Of a stretch of DNA of 64,000 nt, positions 24,775 to 36,800 are shown piece by piece (position 1 is the stretch's first letter; each line of letters opens with the position of its first letter). The DNA is from Pycnopodia helianthoides (taxonomy: Eukaryota > Echinodermata > Asteroidea > Forcipulatida > Asteriidae). The notes under the pieces were generated by a model, which saw nothing but the letters and a program-made list of their open reading frames with translations, was not told where the DNA came from and made no database searches. The DNA lies in assembly GCA_032158295.1 (NCBI GenBank), contig CM063250.1:255501-319500 (forward strand), in the 5' to 3' direction. Made by a program: the position numbers and the translations under genes.

Positions 24775-25677
24775 TCAAATTATGAATCCGCTGAAGGATG
24801 TGTACTTATAAAGTTCTCCACTGAAAATTGACCCGTATAGAGTCAAGAACACCGCATCTTCCGCTTCTAGTTCCACTATTGCACTGCCTGACATTTGGTC
24901 ATACCCTAGGGACACTGTATGGACAGACACGACAGTCTCTTCATTTTTGTTGAGATGGAGCCGAACAAAATCTTCATTGGTCTCCTTCAGAGCAGAGAAC
25001 ATGAAGACATAGGAGCCACTCCTCGGGGCTGTGAACGTACCCGTGTTTAGATCGAGAATCGTGGTGTCCGGTGAAGCTGTCACGAACTCCTGGAATGGGA
25101 GGCGGGTGTTGTCCGATGTTGAAGAGAATGCAGTCCTTCTTCTCACTGTAAAATGTATACGGTGGCCGGACTGCCCTGCCTCACTCTGTCTCCCCATGTC
25201 GCCGGGAAAACCCATCTCCCCCTTTGGACCGTCTAGCCCAGGTAAACCATGCAGCCCGGAGATTGACCTCCCAGATTGACCTCTTGGACCGGGATTGCCT
25301 TTTATTCCACGAGGTCCGTCACTTCCGGATCTTCCCGGTTGGCCTTGTGCTCCTGGGATGCCCGTGCCCGTCTCTCCTATATGCCCTCTCAGACCAGGGG
25401 TTCCAGGTGCTCCATCGTCTCCAGTGTCACCCTTTATTCCGGGAATACCCTGTCCTCCTTTGAATCCAGGCAGCCCATGAGGTCCCTGTGGACCCGCACC
25501 TCCGGGGACGCCAGGTACTCCTGGCACCGCGGCGGGGCCTTGGCAGTACACTTTGCAAGGTGAAACTTCGTCTATGACAGGTTCAACAGGTGCCTGAGTA
25601 GCTGAGGGAAGAACAGCTTGAAGCTTCGTGAATTGAGGAACAGTGAAGATCAGCAATATCACTACGCAAGACTGCAT
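24775..25677 (-). CDS. Secreted collagen-stalk C1q-domain protein
   Basis: A 300-aa product. A hydrophobic signal peptide (residues 1 to about 21) is followed by a linker with Cys41 and Cys45 (SPCKVYC), suitable for linking chains. A Gly-X-Y collagen stalk occupies about 47-171, with short breaks near GETGTGIPG and SGRSISGLHG. A C1q globular domain (about 172-300) contains TGTFTAPRSGSYVFMF and ends SFSGFII, as the family does. C1q-domain proteins trimerise through the stalk and bind ligands or microbial surfaces. The chosen ATG at 25677 sits directly after a TTTTTTTCCAG acceptor on this strand, so a 5' UTR exon probably lies upstream (higher coordinates). The whole coding region is in one exon and intact. 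Whether it works in a complement pathway cannot be told from sequence. Confidence 0.9.
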   Translation of the reverse strand: MQSCVVILLIFTVPQFTKLQAVLPSATQAPVEPVIDEVSPCKVYCQGPAAVPGVPGVPGGAGPQGPHGLPGFKGGQGIPGIKGDTGDDGAPGTPGLRGHIGETGTGIPGAQGQPGRSGSDGPRGIKGNPGPRGQSGRSISGLHGLPGLDGPKGEMGFPGDMGRQSEAGQSGHRIHFTVRRRTAFSSTSDNTRLPFQEFVTASPDTTILDLNTGTFTAPRSGSYVFMFSALKETNEDFVRLHLNKNEETVVSVHTVSLGYDQMSGSAIVELEAEDAVFLTLYGSIFSGELYKYTSFSGFII

Positions 25678-27853
25678 CTGGAAAAAAACAATCAAGCACT
25701 GAGACGGCAAATCGTTTACTGGTGTCTGTCACTTTCCTTTCTTAAACTTCTCCGTCTGTGTCGATTTCGCTCAATTGCTTCAAAAATGGTTCGCAACGAA
25801 GTGAATGCATCTTCATTTCTTTTCCACAGTATCCAAATATAATCTACATTTTAATGAGAATAACTGGTGAAAAAGGAATCGCGAATCATCAAAGTGAAAA
25901 TCGCTTCCCGTTGTTTGTATCACGGTGCGACCGCTGCACGCAGATAGTTCTTTTTTATAATACATTTGAAAAGATAGTTTGTTTATGTGCGGGTTCATTT
26001 TAAAATCTCATGAAACTTACCTTTAATAGCTCTTAAAAACTGATTTCTTCCAAATGTGAATGTGGAACGTATGGAGATACAGTAACTTACTGCAGGTACG
26101 GCGTTGTGCAGTGTCAGCATAAGAACTGATGAAGCCCGTCTTTGTGTGCTGCCTTTCGACAAGTTTTAGTGGTAAATTGCGTCAGATATTCAGGTTTCTA
26201 TTTTTGCTTGGAAAATCCCATTAAAACAAAAATGTTAATATTTCTACTTTACAAAAATAATGCAGTTTTGATTGGATCCCTTATTGAATTGGTTCATGGG
26301 TTACGAATCATAATGAGTAAGCAGAGACCATTGTTTGCCGTTGACTGTGTGTAATGTCTAGTGGAGGTCTATCTTCCTATATACGGAACTCTGGGGAGAT
26401 GATGAACTTGTCAGACTGAACTATAGAGACCTATACTGCAATCGTAACCTATACCTTAGTCCAGGCCCGTATTAAACCAGGAAATTTTTTTCGGGGGGGG
26501 GGGCGAATATGAAAGAAAAAGTACATCGGCACGTTGGCACTGCCCGTCGCGCAGCGACGCAGGGGGGAGTCTGAGGGGTGATGTGCCCCTCTCAGTCTCA
26601 GAAGTTGGATTTTTTTGGAATGAAGACCTAATTCAAGCCATTTGGTGCACCACCATTTTTGGGCTATAATTGGTAATAGTATATCTGAAAAACAACTCAA
26701 TTACAGCTTTGTATCAACTTTGTTTGGGGGCGGACTGTTTGTTGTTGTTGTTTTGGGGGTTTTTTTGGGGGGGGGGGCTGGTTACGGGCCTGCCTTAGTC
26801 CAAGGTTCTTAAAATCCTCGGATACTCTTTTCAGGCAGGAACTGTTGTCGAGTTTCAACATCTTGAAGTTGAATTGAAAAATAAACATTTGTCCCAAATT
26901 CTCTGATCACCTTTGAACCATGGTCTTCATAAATATATTGCATGAGAATAATTAATAAGTGATAATAACATTCAAGTACAACGGAAAATTTGACGGTCAT
27001 CTGACGGTCATTTGACGGGCACGCCCCCCCCCCCCACCCCCGTCCCGCTCGCTCGGCCCCATCAACCAGCTCCAACCCCCAGAGTTATAGGCAAGAAACT
27101 TCATTGCAACTTCGTCTTCATACTTCAACAAATTGCGTCGACCCCAGCATGACTCACATCGAACGCTTGCAGTTAATCATAGAGTTATATAGAAGAACTC
27201 TAGGCAGTTAATTCACTTCGCTCGTCCCCAGCGCCTTGCCTTAAAACCAAAGGTGCTAGGATGGGCAAACGTATCGTTAACGTTAATGCTAAGTCCCATG
27301 CTCAGTCCCATCATGCATCACACTCACACTGCAAGCACTGCACGCATGAGGTACTTCTTAAACAAGAATCTGTGCAAGCTGATTAGCCCATCCCAGCGGT
27401 CCTGGATAGGCCGCTGGGGCCGAGCGAATTAATTCACGAGGGAGGAAACGTAACTGGATAATTTTAAACACTGGAGGGCGACAGATATTTCTCAAACCGC
27501 GGGGAATTTTGACGTTCACTTGGCAGATTTTGCACTAAGTTCACGTCCTTTTTATGGATTTTTAGTCAGTACAAATATTGAATATCAAAAATTTCTGGTT
27601 GCGTTAATTACACAGTAATTAGAAACGGGCGAAATATAGGTCCGGCGGTAGAATTTGCATAGAAAAATTAGTGTATCGAAAGATAGATCCGTTTGTGACT
27701 GTCGTTTTCTGTCTCTCTCGATCCTGTCTGCTGATGCTGTGTATTTTGTACCGGATCCCGGACTAAAATGAATGCATGAATAAGATTTCCTGGTGACTAG
27801 TTTTTATGATTGTTTTCAAGTCAGAGTTACAGATTAACGAACATTATCTGGAC
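25678..27853. other. Intergenic between C1q-like and DNA2-like genes
   Basis: A divergent gene pair shares this interval, so both promoters should be here. Visible features are homopolymer G tracts near 26493-26504 and 26763-26778 and a C tract near 27026-27040. No gene is supported. Confidence 0.5.
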
Positions 27854-30800
27854 ATGGGCAAGTCAAAGAAATCAGAGGTTGGTAAACTAAGTTTCATGCT
27901 AGTTGCGATAATCGTAACTCTCCATCCATCGTCTCCGACCGTCGGGTCGTGGGAGGATGGAGAGGTGCGATTATCGCAACTAGTCTCATGCATGAATTAC
28001 TGACTGTACTTAATTGTATACATTCGTGATTTTAAGGTTTTTTTTATTTGTGTAAACAATTCATACCCGGACCTGGTATCTCTTAGTCTTAGCTTTACTA
28101 GTTTTAAAAACACTAAAATCAAAATAGACGCAAAATCAAGTTAGCCAAAATTGTATAAGGTTTAAAATATCTAGTGCCTAGCAAATTTGTTTGTGTAGGC
28201 TGTAGTGTAGGCAGCGTGGCATGATACGTTAAAAAAAACGTTCATTTTTTCTAATTATTTGTGGATCTCAAGATTATTTTTATGGGAAATAAAGTCAAAA
28301 TTGCATAAATGGTCTGATTCCCATCTCGAAACTATGAAGTTTCAAGGACGGATGTTGGCAAAGAAATCTCAAAAAACAGTCACTGTGCATGTTTAGTGCC
28401 AGTCCGGTCCCGGGTATCTTGATACCCAGTGCCGGTATCTTGAAGCCCGATGCCGGGTATCTTGATACCCAGTGCCGGTATCTTGAAGCCCGGTGCCGGG
28501 TATCTTGATACCCAGTGCCGGTATCTTGAAGCCCGATGCCGGGTATCTTGATACCCAGTGCCGGTATCTTGAAGCCCGATGCCGGGTATCTTGATACCCA
28601 GTGCCGGTATCTTGAAGCCCGGTGCCGGGTATCTTGATACCCAGTATCTTGATAGCCAGTGCCGGTATCTTGAAGCCCGGTCCCGGGTATCTTGATACCC
28701 GGGCCCAGTGCCGGATACCTTGAAGCCCAGTGCCAGGTATCATGCTAAATACTGTATGTAATTATTATGTGTTATACTGGGTTAATAACAATGGCCTTGA
28801 TTACTGTCTTACACCCGTTTATGTGCTGTCTTTTGTCTTTTGTCTGTCCGTCCATAGGCTGGGGGTACAAAAGCTATTGCTTCACCCCGGACCTAGATGT
28901 TGCATTTTTTAATGCTGTTCACTGTTATATCAATTTGTGAAATATTGTTGTTCATTTACTATCAGTTTAATTATGTAACTTTTTGTACTATTCTTGTGAT
29001 TTACGGCAGCATTAAAATAAATGTTTGTAGTGTTCAGTTTTTGATGATTGAATGACTTTTCTTTGAATAAAAAAAGAAATGATTAAACAATGCAATGTAT
29101 CAATCAATGCCATAATTATCTTCCTTGTTTTAATATAAGAATTTGCGATATTTATCTTTTTCTATGAATCGATGTATGTAAATGCACCAACTTTTTGTAT
29201 TTGTAAGGACAAGTTAATGGTAGAGCCTTACCTTTCTACAAGTTTTGGGAAATGGAGAGGAGACTTGACGTTCGGCAAGTAGAAAATGTTACTCTGCCTC
29301 TAGGGATTGCTTACATCGTGTGCAGTGATGTAAAACACCCCTACGCGAAAAACTGAGTCCCAACCCTCCACGATAGATAAAGTCAGCTGCTGCTATCTTA
29401 AACTGGTTGAGCATGTGGAGACTAACACATGAAGATGGCATTCTGTTCCATTGCAGCACTGTGGCTGTAATGGAAAGAAACTTGAAGTATAGTACATTTT
29501 AGTTTTTGAGGTTAACAATTTATAAACCTTTAATTTCTTTGTCTTCATTGCAGGCAACAGGTAACATCAAAGGGCAGAAAACCCTGAACTGTTTCTTTGC
29601 AAAACAGGTGAGTTAGAAATAAAGGGAGATATCCCTTCTCAAGAGTGCACATAACCTATCAGGTGATCAGTTGATATCTCTTGCTTTGAAAAATAGTCAT
29701 GGTACAGAAGCTTAAATGACCATCCTGTTATCGCTTTACTTACTTAGCTAATCTATTGTGGAAACAAAGAAACATGCCATTACTATAAGAAATACGGACT
29801 TCGATGAAGACGTAGCTCGGCAACATATTTTGTTTCTAATAACCAAAACATTTCTTGTTTCCAGCCACCAGGTGGGCAGTCTAAACTATTTACACAAGTC
29901 CAGCCGGGTGCCAGAACCATTGTTCCCCCTCATCAGACGGCCACTTCTAAATCTTTTCATAGTTTGCTAAAGACTATGGATGATGACTCTGATTTCCAAC
30001 CACAGAAGACATCAAAGAGCCCCAACATTAAAGTCACAACATTCAAAGTCTGCGTTCAAAGCAAAGAGAGACATTCGGACAGTGATAGAGGAAATCACGC
30101 AGGAAAAACTCTTCCTAAAGTTCAAAAGACGTTGCTGGAAACTCCCCCAAGAAAGGTCAAATACAGATCTGTCAGTGACTCCAAAAATATTGAACTTCGG
30201 CAACTGTCAAATGTTAGCCTGGTACAAGTGTCTAAAATCAAGTTAATCCAAGAGGCCAAGGGAAATTACAGCAAACACTGTGCCCAGGCTAGTGGTTTCC
30301 ATGACAACACCAATGATCTCAATCGAGGAAGTCAAGGGTCTCAAATTACAGGTTAGTTTAAGAAAAGAATTGTTTTTTTACTGTTTTCTAAAAAAAAAAC
30401 AGAAAACACACACATTCATATAGTAAATGAGGACAGATCCATTTTAAGCAGTTCAAGTGGATATTGGTTCCCTAGTACCATTAGTGCACTCTCTTGCCCA
30501 ACTTTCTCTTTCCACAAAATACCACAGGAGATATTGGAGACTAAGTCCACAAGCCACTATCGGTGCAATCTCTTGCCCAACCGGCTCTTTTCACAAAATA
30601 CCACAGGAGATATTGGAGACTTAGTCCACGGTACACAAGACACTATCGTTGCACTCTTCTGCCCAACTGGCAAGGGCCAAAAAAAAGTACCCTGGAAGAC
30701 TGTGTAGACTGAGTTCACAGGACACAAGCCACTACCAGTGTTCTGTCCTGAGCCCTCTTTCCACAAAATGTCATAGGAGTACACAAGCCATGGGGTTTCC

Positions 30801-33800
30801 ACATTAATAACAGCTGTACAAATAGAAGATGTACCCACTGCTAGCCTGGAAGGTAATTTGCGGAAGTTTGTGGTAGCTGCCTGTTTGTAAGAGTTTTTTT
30901 TTTAATAAACAACAAATGTGTGTAACTTACAAGTACAAAATGGTCATATAGAATGTTATACTGAAGTACAAGTTCTCAACACTTATAAGGAAATGCAACT
31001 TAATTATGTAAACAATAATATTTGCATTAGTACTAAATACATATTTTTTTTATCTGTGCATGGTGGATAAATTATGATCTAAATCTAAAAGGATTTGTGG
31101 TGGTGCCATTTAAATATCTCTAAAAACAGAATGTGATGACTCCGACTAGACCTTCTGGTTCATGCAGAGTTGACATTCATCTGGGTTGTCCTTTTCAAAC
31201 AGGGTATTTTGATAATGATTGACATTTAGTCAGTTTCTTAAATGATCTTTCATTTCCCATACAGTCATCCCAGAAACTCCTGAGGCAGTTCTCAACGCCA
31301 AGAGGACCCACAAGATTTCTGCTCCTCTACCAGACGATGATTTGACACCAAACAGAAACCTCAAGACTGCCTTCTCGATCTTTGTTCCAGAGACACCAAC
31401 CAGTGCGAGTCATCCACACCAACGCAAAAAATCAACCCACCGCCCCAGAAATGACAGCCACTCAAAGAAGCACAGCATCCCTGCGGGAAAATCCTATTAT
31501 GGAAAGGGAAGATCCAATTTCCGAAATGCAGAAAGATTTTCCGGCAGAAGTGACAAGATTGATGATGAAGGGACATCATCGCCTGACTTACTTGAAGAGA
31601 TGCTGCAAGAGTTTGCTCAATCATCAACCCATACCCCAAAAGGAGGTAAGAAACTGACAACTCATCCACAGCTTCCACTCAGAGTCAGTTGGACTACAGG
31701 CACTCACTGTGCAGGTGAGTGTAATCCTTTGAAGATTGAATCGATTCCCGTTGACACAACACTGAACAGAGAGCAGAAATTGAGCGTTAATACCAGTGAT
31801 GCAATCCAAGAGTCCAGCTGCACTGATTCTACGAGTAGTATTTCTGAGGTAGAGTTATCCGCCATTGCACCTCAAAAACAAAAGAAGAATGATGATATAA
31901 CTGCAAGGCCACCTACTGGATTGGATCTGAAAGATAATGTTGAACAAACAATTGATCCCTTAGAAGAGATGCTACAGGAGTATTCTTCATCGGCATCATC
32001 TCTGACAAACAACTCTGAACAGAGAATTCCTTCCCAATTGAAAATGAAAGCAAAAAGTGGTACCTTAGGTGAGAGACAGGTGTTCCGTGCTCGAAGGCCA
32101 TCTTTAAAGCTCTCAAGGACCTTCCGGAAAAACAACCGCAGCCTTAAATTAAGCCCCAGCTCTGTAAAAAACACCATACAAAGTGACCATGATGATAGCT
32201 TGACCTTATCAAGCATAGACAAATATACAGACTGCTTAAATTTTGCCTATTCAGCAGAAGATGATGGGGATATTGATAAGCATACTAGCATACCAAGCAG
32301 TGTTTCCTTAGAGGAGGATTTATTTGCTTCATCCACCAAGAAAACAATTATTAATCCTTTTTCAGTGAAACCGTCCAAAATCAAATTGAATCAACACAGT
32401 AAGAACCAATCAACAACAGCGGCTCAAAATAAGACAAAGTTGAATATGCGGAAGAGATCGCCCTGTAAGGGGAGCTCGCCCTATGCAAAGCGGGTCTACA
32501 CCAGTCATGATAAACAAACAATAGAGTCACGCTTGTCTGAAATGATAAACTCGCCACTATTAAGTACCGTAAATGACTCAAGCGAGTGTCCCCCAAACAG
32601 GAATACTGAGCATATCGGCTCTGCTGTCAAAAAATTGCTTTTTCAGCAAGAAAAAAAGAATGTCTATGAAAAAGTTGATGCTGTCAAAGATTTGTCACTC
32701 TCAAGAAGAAGCATAAGTCCTCAAAACCTCACAAACAAAACCATCATTAAAAAATATCCAGGTGCAGAATCTTCTGATATTAAGACAGAAAGTTCACCAC
32801 AGAAATCTGATGTTGATGAAGTTAACAAACCAATGGCATCAGACAAGAGGACAAGCATAAACCTGTGTACCATTGAAAACTCAGACTTGGTTGATAGCAG
32901 CTCACATTCAAACATAGGCATTCAGCCAAATCATGGATCTGATGAATTGTGGGATGGAGAACTCAATGATTCTCTCTTGGCTACAATGGATATGGACAAC
33001 CTTGGAAAGGATGGCACATCTGAGGTAAAAACATACTTTATCATTCTAGAAATTGAATTAGTGTGTTACTTTCAATCTTGCCCATCCAAATGCAACTACT
33101 AAGATCTTCACTGGTATTAAAGTTACTTCTTTAGAGACACAGCAATATCCTGCTGCTAAAGATGAAAATGTGAGTTTATATCAGAACATTACAAAGTACA
33201 TAATGGCAAAGATATTTTTTAGGACACTAGGTGGCAGCAGTTTCAAAGTAAATCTTTTGTTGTTGGAAATGCTCATAACTCTGAAAACAATGGTATGTCT
33301 GCTGCCACCTAGCGTTCAAAAGATTCCCATTATGCGGATGATGTGAACTGATATGAGATCTGACTTTAATGTGATATTGTGATTAATTATTTTGTTTAAA
33401 GGAGAAACTAAAGACTTTGGAGACTAAGGTCACGAGAGATTTCAGTCTTCTCTCGCCATTTAAAAGCTCATCTCAGCAGAAGGAGGTTTCCCTACCAGTT
33501 GACCTGAATCGATACAGAGTGATGGGCATCCAAGATATTGGAAGGTCAGAACGATGCACTTTATTTTTGCTGAATTCCTTCTGTTTTCCTTCCTCCTTTT
33601 ATTCTCTCTTTCATCTATGACATTGGGGAAACGGATGAGCATCAATGGCTCTATCTTGTTGGTAAATCATTGCATCACACCACTTATCTGTTTTACGCCC
33701 AAAGTTTTCGTTATTTTCAGGTCCAAAGCTGGCATTTCTTATGATGGAAACTTTTAATTCTGAGAAGACCTCGGTCTTTGAAGAATGTGTGTAAAAGCCA

Positions 33801-36800
33801 AGTCTATGATTAAACTTTTCTTGCATAAATCACAGGTCTGGAATTTCATCTTTGAGAGGGCAAGGCCATTTTTACTTTGCTGAGGGCATTTCTATTGGAA
33901 AATCTTAAAGTCTATGGGTCACTTTTGAAGGGGCACCAAGGCCAAGACCAGGGGCAACAGAGGCCATGGCCTCCGTAGCCTGAGTATAATTCCAGGCCTG
34001 AATCATTAAAGAAAAACTGGTTCAATGCAACTTCTATGGGCTTCTGGTAATCAATAGTGTCCAGAGCCAGTTTGTGTGGACGTGGCTTACAGTTGAACTA
34101 TGTCACACTACAGGATTACACTTGACCTTGATCCTCAGATGTTCCAATTTAAATCCATAGAGGATAGGGGCAGGTGGATTGCATTGAACCTGATCACAGA
34201 ACGGTAAACAATAACGGTAAAAGAATCCATGATTATTTCACCCTTGTCTTCTTCTCCTGCAGTGAGAAACTGATACGGTTGATGTGTCTGACTGAGCACA
34301 AACTGAGGACATGTAAGCTGACAGGCTCTTGGTAAATATTACAGCCCTTCCGTTATAGATTCCTGATTTTTGTCTCTTTTATTCACACAAAAAAACAAAG
34401 AATCTCAGTTAAGTGTTAAACGGTAGGTCAAAACTCTGTCCATCAGAGCCCAGAACAGAGGATATGTAAGCTGACCTTGTTGAAACGTTGAGTTCATTCC
34501 TTCCATTAGTTTCTTATTTTGTTCTATGAGAGATTATTCAGTGCTCACAAACATTCAACTCGATCTGCTTAATCGTGGCAGTGCCCCGGACCGATTAAAT
34601 CATCCTAATTTTAGAAATTTGTAATGGCAGGGCCGAATATGTCGGACCTGTTTATAACATGTTTGTATCGGGTAAGACACACTTTGTGACCATAAAGTGA
34701 CCTAAGTTGTGAAAGTTCAAGTTTTCAGCAAAATAAAGTTTGGGAAGCCAGCTTTGAACTTGAGTATGCCTTGACTCCAGTCAGGCTTCTAAAATTGTTT
34801 TGCAATTTCAAAAAAAGTAGTAATTTACAGTTTAAAATGCATGGCATTATTCTTGTTTAATACATGGCACTGCTAGACCTGGATGTCCTTCGAATGCCTA
34901 TTTTAAATCTTGAGGCTCAAATTGTTCGTTTATTTACATTTTAAATCCAATTTGGTCTAAAAGTTCTTGCTAATGCATGTACCTGTTTTTTTCATCATCA
35001 ATTATTTGTTCGCCATTAAATTAGAGCTTAAAATTTCTTTCTTTTACAAATGAAAAATTTGTCTCAATTTAATAATACGTTTCATAGCTGATATTTTTGG
35101 TTTTAGTGGCGTCCTGAATTTCTGCATTGTCATTAAGTATGAGTTGGCCTTAAATGCACTTATGTGGTTTTGTCTTCCTTTGTTGAATTTGAAGTAATAA
35201 ACCCACAGGGAAACTGACTGAGTAAGTTTTTAAAAATTGGGTTGAACAAAGAAAAATTGACAAGAGCAGGACTTGAACCTGCAACCTTTGGATTAATGTG
35301 CCAGCGCTCGACCAACTGAGCTATCTAGCCCTAATGTTGGCGGTCTCCCTATTTTGTCAATATATATTTTTGTTCGAGGGGTGCCTGTCAGAAGCCATTC
35401 AACCTGTCACTGCCGTGTAGCCAGGAGGATCACACCAAAGTTTACAATACGTGTCTGTCTGTCCATCTATTGGTCTGTCTGTCTGTTTTTCAAAATCAAT
35501 ACAACCTCACATTAAACTCATTCTGATGTAGTCAAATACTGACGTTACATTCTGCAGGTTCAACACACTCCTTCATGAAGGAGACATTGTGGCCTTGCAT
35601 GGGAAATTTGACTCCTCAGGGATGTGCACCGTAGACCAGCATCAGAATTTCTTGGTTGTTCACCCTGATCTCTTACTGACAGGGACCAATGTGTCAAGGA
35701 GTATATGTTGTATGAGAAGGTAACAACTGTTTAACGACTGATCTACACCTTTAATCAGTTTGACCTTTTGGTTATTATTTTGCTATTGATAGTTTTTTTT
35801 TCTGTTGTTGTATTTTTATGTAATTTTTTGACAAGCTCACTGTGATTCCTATCAGATTTGTAAGACCCTATATAAGATTCCTGTTATGATTATTAGTAGT
35901 GGTAGCAGTACCGGTGTTTTAGCTCCGACAGTGTAGCTCTAATAGAAGAGCTATTGGTATAACTGCTATGTTAAGGGGCAATTCCACAGTTACTCACGTT
36001 ACGTTTTTGATGTACTTTTGAGATTCTTTCGACTGTAATTACCTTACTAAAAATGTTTAATAACTGTTATCCCCATAGAAGTTAGGGTAGACCTAGAACT
36101 ACTTAAACAACAAAGATGACATCCAGAAAAATGTGTCCTGTATATATACAAGACACACAAAATTGGTTACTCATGTTACATTTTTTTACATTTTCGTAAG
36201 GTGAGTAACCAATTTTGTGTGTTTTGTAAATATCATACATGACACATTTTTTCTGGATGTCATCTTTGGTGCTTAAGTAAGGTGCTTCTAGGTATACTCT
36301 ATCTACCATAGGGATAACAGTTTTTAAACCTTTTCAGTAAGGTAGTTACATCCCAAGGAATCTCAAAAGTACATCAAAAACGTAACGTGAGTAACCGTGG
36401 AATTGCCCTAAGCACCATTGACTGTGATAATTATTTGCAGGGGAGACCATTGGTGGCTTGTCTGGTACATGATAGGGCTATTTAACACCAAGCATGCGTC
36501 TTTCGGATCCTGTGCATGCGTAATGTACATAAAACACCCAGGAGACTTATCATGAAAGAGAAAAATGCTTGCCCCAGTGTTTCTGGATTGGCTGCATAAT
36601 GCGCCCTCTCTCAGCATGTTTGGAGTATCTTAACATATTCATATGGAATTGGCACAATATAAATGACTAAGTTTGATTTTGCTCTACTCCTTCTTTTACT
36701 GCTAAACCCAACAAGGACATTTTTTTTTCAACCACACAAGTCTCCCATTTTCACCAGACTTAGTTCTATTTCTAAAATCTAAAACACCTGCCTTGTAGCC

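Noticed and set aside
25031..25563. Plus-strand ORFs over the C1q-like gene
   Set aside because: Shadow frames of the Gly-X-Y collagen coding sequence.
28393..28743. Minus-strand repetitive ORF of 116 codons
   Set aside because: By-product of the 43-bp minisatellite.
31361..32596. Several opposite-strand ORFs over DNA2 exon 4
   Set aside because: Shadow frames of a long coding exon.
33137..33171. Possible small DNA2 exon between exons 4 and 5
   Set aside because: 35 nt would shift the phase; exons 4 and 5 already join in phase 0.
35260..35332. Functional tRNA gene on the minus strand
   Set aside because: A and B boxes are good but acceptor and anticodon stems do not pair well; more likely pseudo-tRNA or SINE head.
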